Under the pieces are notes generated by a model. That model worked only from the letters and a program-made list of their open reading frames with translations. It had not been told where the DNA came from and made no database searches. The position numbers were made by a program, and so were the translations under genes. From the NCBI GenBank assembly GCA_965215545.1, contig OZ244066.1, positions 1,922,001-1,986,000 of the forward strand: a stretch of DNA of 64,000 bases, read 5' to 3'. The stretch is from MPNP01 sp965215545 (GTDB taxonomy: Bacteria > Pseudomonadota > Alphaproteobacteria > Rhodobacterales > Rhodobacteraceae). The stretch's first letter is position 1. Each line of letters starts with the position of its first letter. Shown one piece after another: positions 61,618-64,000 of the stretch.

Positions 61618-63894
61618 ATGACAAAATTCGGGGTGAGCCAGCCCGTCCGGCGCAAGGAGGATGTCCGGCTGCTCAAGGGGGAGGGCCGTTTCATTGATGA
61701 CATCGCCGGCTCCGATGCCCTGCATGCCTGCTTTCTCCTCGCTCCGGTGGCGCATGCCGCGATCGTGTCCATCGACACCACGGAGGCGATGGACCAGCCC
61801 GGGGTCCGGGCCATCTACACCGCCGAGTGCCTTGCGGCGACCGGCATCACCCACCGGATGATGGTCGATCTGTTGCCTGATGATGCAGGACCCGTACCGG
61901 ATCCGCCCCGACCGGTCCTGGCCAGGGACAAGGTCCGATTTGTGGGGGAGCCGCTGGCCCTGGTCGTGGCCGAGACACTCAGCCAGGCCCGCGATGCCGC
62001 CGAGGCCATTGCCCTTGACCTCGAGGACCACCCGCCCCATCTGGCCCTTGAGGCCGGTGGCGAACCCCTGCATGCCGAGGCCCCCGACAATGTCTCATTT
62101 GACTGGCAGGCCGGTGATGTCGCAGCGGTGGCATCGGTCATGGCTGCGGCGCCGCACACCGTGTCCCTGTCCCTGGCGGACAATCGCATTCTTGCCACCG
62201 CCCTGGAACCGCGGGGATGCCTGGCCCGATGGGATGGTGATCGTCTGCACTTTGCCTGGAACGGGCAGGGTGTCTGGGCCGGCAAGGCGGAACTCGCAGC
62301 GGTGTTGGGTCTGCCCGAGGACAGGATTCTGGCCACCACACCGGATGTCGGGGGCGGGTTCGGCATGAAGAGTTTCATGTATCCGGAATACTTTGCCATC
62401 GCCCAGGCGTCCCGCCTGCTGGGCTGCCCGGTGCGTTGGATGGGAACCCGGACAGAGGCCATGCTGAACGACAATGCCGGCCGTGATCTCACCACCGATG
62501 CGCAGCTGGCCCTGGACGATGATGGCCGGATCCTGGCGCTGCAGGTCGAAACCGTCTGCAACATCGGGGCCTACAATTCGCTGTATGCCCAGTCCATCCA
62601 GTCGACCCTGGCCCAGAAGGTGATCACCGGGGCTTACGACATTCCACAAACGGCGATGCGCGTGCGGGGCATCTTCACCAACACGGCCCCGGTCGATGCC
62701 TATCGGGGGGCCGGTCGACCCGAGGGGATCTATATCATCGAGCGGCTGATGGATGCCGCCTCCCGGCAACTGGGCATTGACCCCTGTGGGCTGCGCCGCC
62801 GCAATTTCATCCGTCCCGACCAGTTTCCGTACCGCAACTTTGCCGACGAAACCATCGACGTCGGCAACTTCGCCGGGGTGCTCGACCGGGCTGTCCTCGA
62901 GGCGGACCTCACCGGATTTGCCGCCCGCAGGACGCAGTCGGCCCTGCGGAAGCGGTTGCGGGGCCTCGGCCTCTGCTACTACATCGAGACCATCCTCGGT
63001 GACCTCGACGAGACCACCGAAATCGTCTTCGGTCCGGACGGATCGGTTGACATGATGGTCGGGACCCAGTCCAATGGCCAGGGGCACGAGACGGCCTATG
63101 CCCAGATCCTGCACGAACGGTCCGGTCTGCCCTTCGAGTGCATCCGGGTGGTGCAGGGCGACAGCGACCGGATTCCCACGGGCGGCGGTACGGGCGGCTC
63201 CCGTTCCGTGACCACGCAGGGGGCATCCATCAACACCACCGCCGATACGATCATCAACAAGATGGGAGTCCTGGCACGTGCGTGCCTCGAGGCCGATGAC
63301 GTGGTCTTTGAGGATGGTGCCTACCGGGTTCCCGGGTCCAATCGCTTCATGACCCTGATGGAGGTCGGCCAGGAGGCTGTGCGTCTCGGCAGGGCAGATC
63401 TGGTCAGCACCCGGGTGACGAGCACGATCCGGGACAGATCCTTTCCGAATGGCGCCCATCTCTGCGAAGTGGAGATTGATCCGGAAACAGGGGCCTGCAC
63501 GGTCGTTCGCTACACCGTCGTCGATGATCTCGGTGTGTTGATCAATCCCCTGCTGGTGATGGGCCAGGTTCATGGGGGTGTGGTCCAGGGGGTGGGGCAG
63601 GCCCTCCGGGAACATGTGGTGTTCGATGACACGGGCCAGCTGCTCACGGCATCATTCATGGATTACGCCATCCCCCGGGCGGCCGATCTTCCCTTCATCG
63701 AATTCCACTCAGAGCCCACCCCCTCGCTGAACAATCCCATCGGCATGAAGGGATGCGGTGAAGCCGGGACCATCGGTGCCCTGGCCGCGGTTGCCAATGC
63801 CGTGCAGGATGCGCTCTGGGACCAGGGCGTCCGGGACGTCCAGATGCCCCTGACGCCGTACCGCATCTGGCGGTTTCTCAATGAGGCTCGATGA
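61618..63894 (+). CDS. Molybdenum hydroxylase large subunit (CoxL form II/xanthine dehydrogenase type)
   Basis: A 758-residue molybdopterin-cytosine-dinucleotide-binding subunit. The N-terminal domain has GVSQPVRRKEDVRLLKGEGRF and the FVGEPLALVVAE region; the Mo-binding domain has GGGFGMKSFMYPE, VDAYRGAGRPEG, GTQSNGQGHETAYAQ, GGGTGGSRSVTTQGA and the active-site GMKGCGEAGTIGALAAV with the conserved Glu. The AYRGAGR loop is the form II type; true CO dehydrogenases carry AYxCSFR, so CO oxidation is unlikely. The FAD and iron-sulfur subunit genes are not within the window (106 nt remain downstream). The start at 61618 follows GGAAGGAC. Confidence 0.92.
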   Translation: MTKFGVSQPVRRKEDVRLLKGEGRFIDDIAGSDALHACFLLAPVAHAAIVSIDTTEAMDQPGVRAIYTAECLAATGITHRMMVDLLPDDAGPVPDPPRPVLARDKVRFVGEPLALVVAETLSQARDAAEAIALDLEDHPPHLALEAGGEPLHAEAPDNVSFDWQAGDVAAVASVMAAAPHTVSLSLADNRILATALEPRGCLARWDGDRLHFAWNGQGVWAGKAELAAVLGLPEDRILATTPDVGGGFGMKSFMYPEYFAIAQASRLLGCPVRWMGTRTEAMLNDNAGRDLTTDAQLALDDDGRILALQVETVCNIGAYNSLYAQSIQSTLAQKVITGAYDIPQTAMRVRGIFTNTAPVDAYRGAGRPEGIYIIERLMDAASRQLGIDPCGLRRRNFIRPDQFPYRNFADETIDVGNFAGVLDRAVLEADLTGFAARRTQSALRKRLRGLGLCYYIETILGDLDETTEIVFGPDGSVDMMVGTQSNGQGHETAYAQILHERSGLPFECIRVVQGDSDRIPTGGGTGGSRSVTTQGASINTTADTIINKMGVLARACLEADDVVFEDGAYRVPGSNRFMTLMEVGQEAVRLGRADLVSTRVTSTIRDRSFPNGAHLCEVEIDPETGACTVVRYTVVDDLGVLINPLLVMGQVHGGVVQGVGQALREHVVFDDTGQLLTASFMDYAIPRAADLPFIEFHSEPTPSLNNPIGMKGCGEAGTIGALAAVANAVQDALWDQGVRDVQMPLTPYRIWRFLNEAR

Positions 63895-64000
63895 CATCGG
63901 ACCCCGGCTGATGGACAGCCGGACGATCATCGCCCCCGGCCGGTCGACAGGGGGCAGGGTGGCCCGCTCCTGTCACTCGACGGATGGCTCCACAGCCAGC

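Noticed and set aside
61618..63894. Aerobic CO dehydrogenase (CoxL form I)
   Set aside because: The active-site loop reads AYRGAGR, not the AYxCSFR of form I.
1..64000. CRISPR arrays, rRNA genes and complete insertion sequences
   Set aside because: No regularly spaced direct repeats, no rRNA segments and no intact transposase with matching ends were seen.

Overview
The window reads as a chromosomal piece of a GC-rich Gram-negative bacterium, almost certainly an alphaproteobacterium. Supporting this are an MmcB-type repair gene, a tRNA-His with discriminator A73 and no encoded G-1, a 5-FCL/YmdB pair, RbsABC-type sugar importers and many outer-membrane proteins. All calls come from reading the sequence; no database search was run.

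Layout. (1) 218-7841, minus strand: a seven-gene amino-sugar-type operon (ROK repressor, M20 amidohydrolase, periplasmic binding protein, permease, YhfX-like PLP enzyme, single-domain ATPase, NagB-II-like SIS enzyme). A perfect 25-bp palindrome sits just upstream of the repressor start. (2) 8391-9073: a gene that appears cut in two by an inversion. A good promoter and N-terminus lie at 8391-8513, the rest of the reading frame lies backwards at 9073-8763, and a 22-bp inverted repeat in the same codon frame marks both junctions. (3) 9134-28102, plus strand: a 19-kb array, almost all exported proteins. It holds a porin-like barrel, an autotransporter, four lipoproteins, several Cys-rich secreted proteins, and a Slam/DUF560 (type XI secretion) barrel translationally coupled to a membrane acyltransferase and a surface lipoprotein with a metzincin zinc motif. 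Three of the lipoproteins end in TbpB-like barrels, the signature of Slam clients. (4) 28244-29758: a serine recombinase beside two dyads, and a decayed DUF3800 gene.

(5) 30643-36490: a compact histidine operon hisG-hisC/HAD-hisB-hisH-hisF-hisA/I/E with two unusual fusions. (6) 36843-47405: an accessory zone of remnants (a DNA methyltransferase tail, IS1-like and IS30-like transposases), a two-gene small operon with a membrane coiled-coil protein, a three-gene ATPase/AAA/TOPRIM cassette resembling anti-phage defence modules, core purH, and an OLD-like ATPase. (7) 47477-52539: a second sugar ABC importer divergent from a FGGY kinase. (8) 52574-63894: tRNA-His, mmcB, 5-FCL, YmdB-family phosphodiesterase, a glycosyltransferase, an MsbA-like exporter, valS, a DUF1223 protein and a molybdenum hydroxylase large subunit.

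How the parts may work together: the plus-strand array looks like a self-contained surface-display island. Slam would move barrel-ended lipoproteins to the cell surface. Variation is suggested by a C10 tract upstream of the autotransporter, a frameshift in a C run inside a pentapeptide-repeat gene, and the inverted gene half next to the porin leader.
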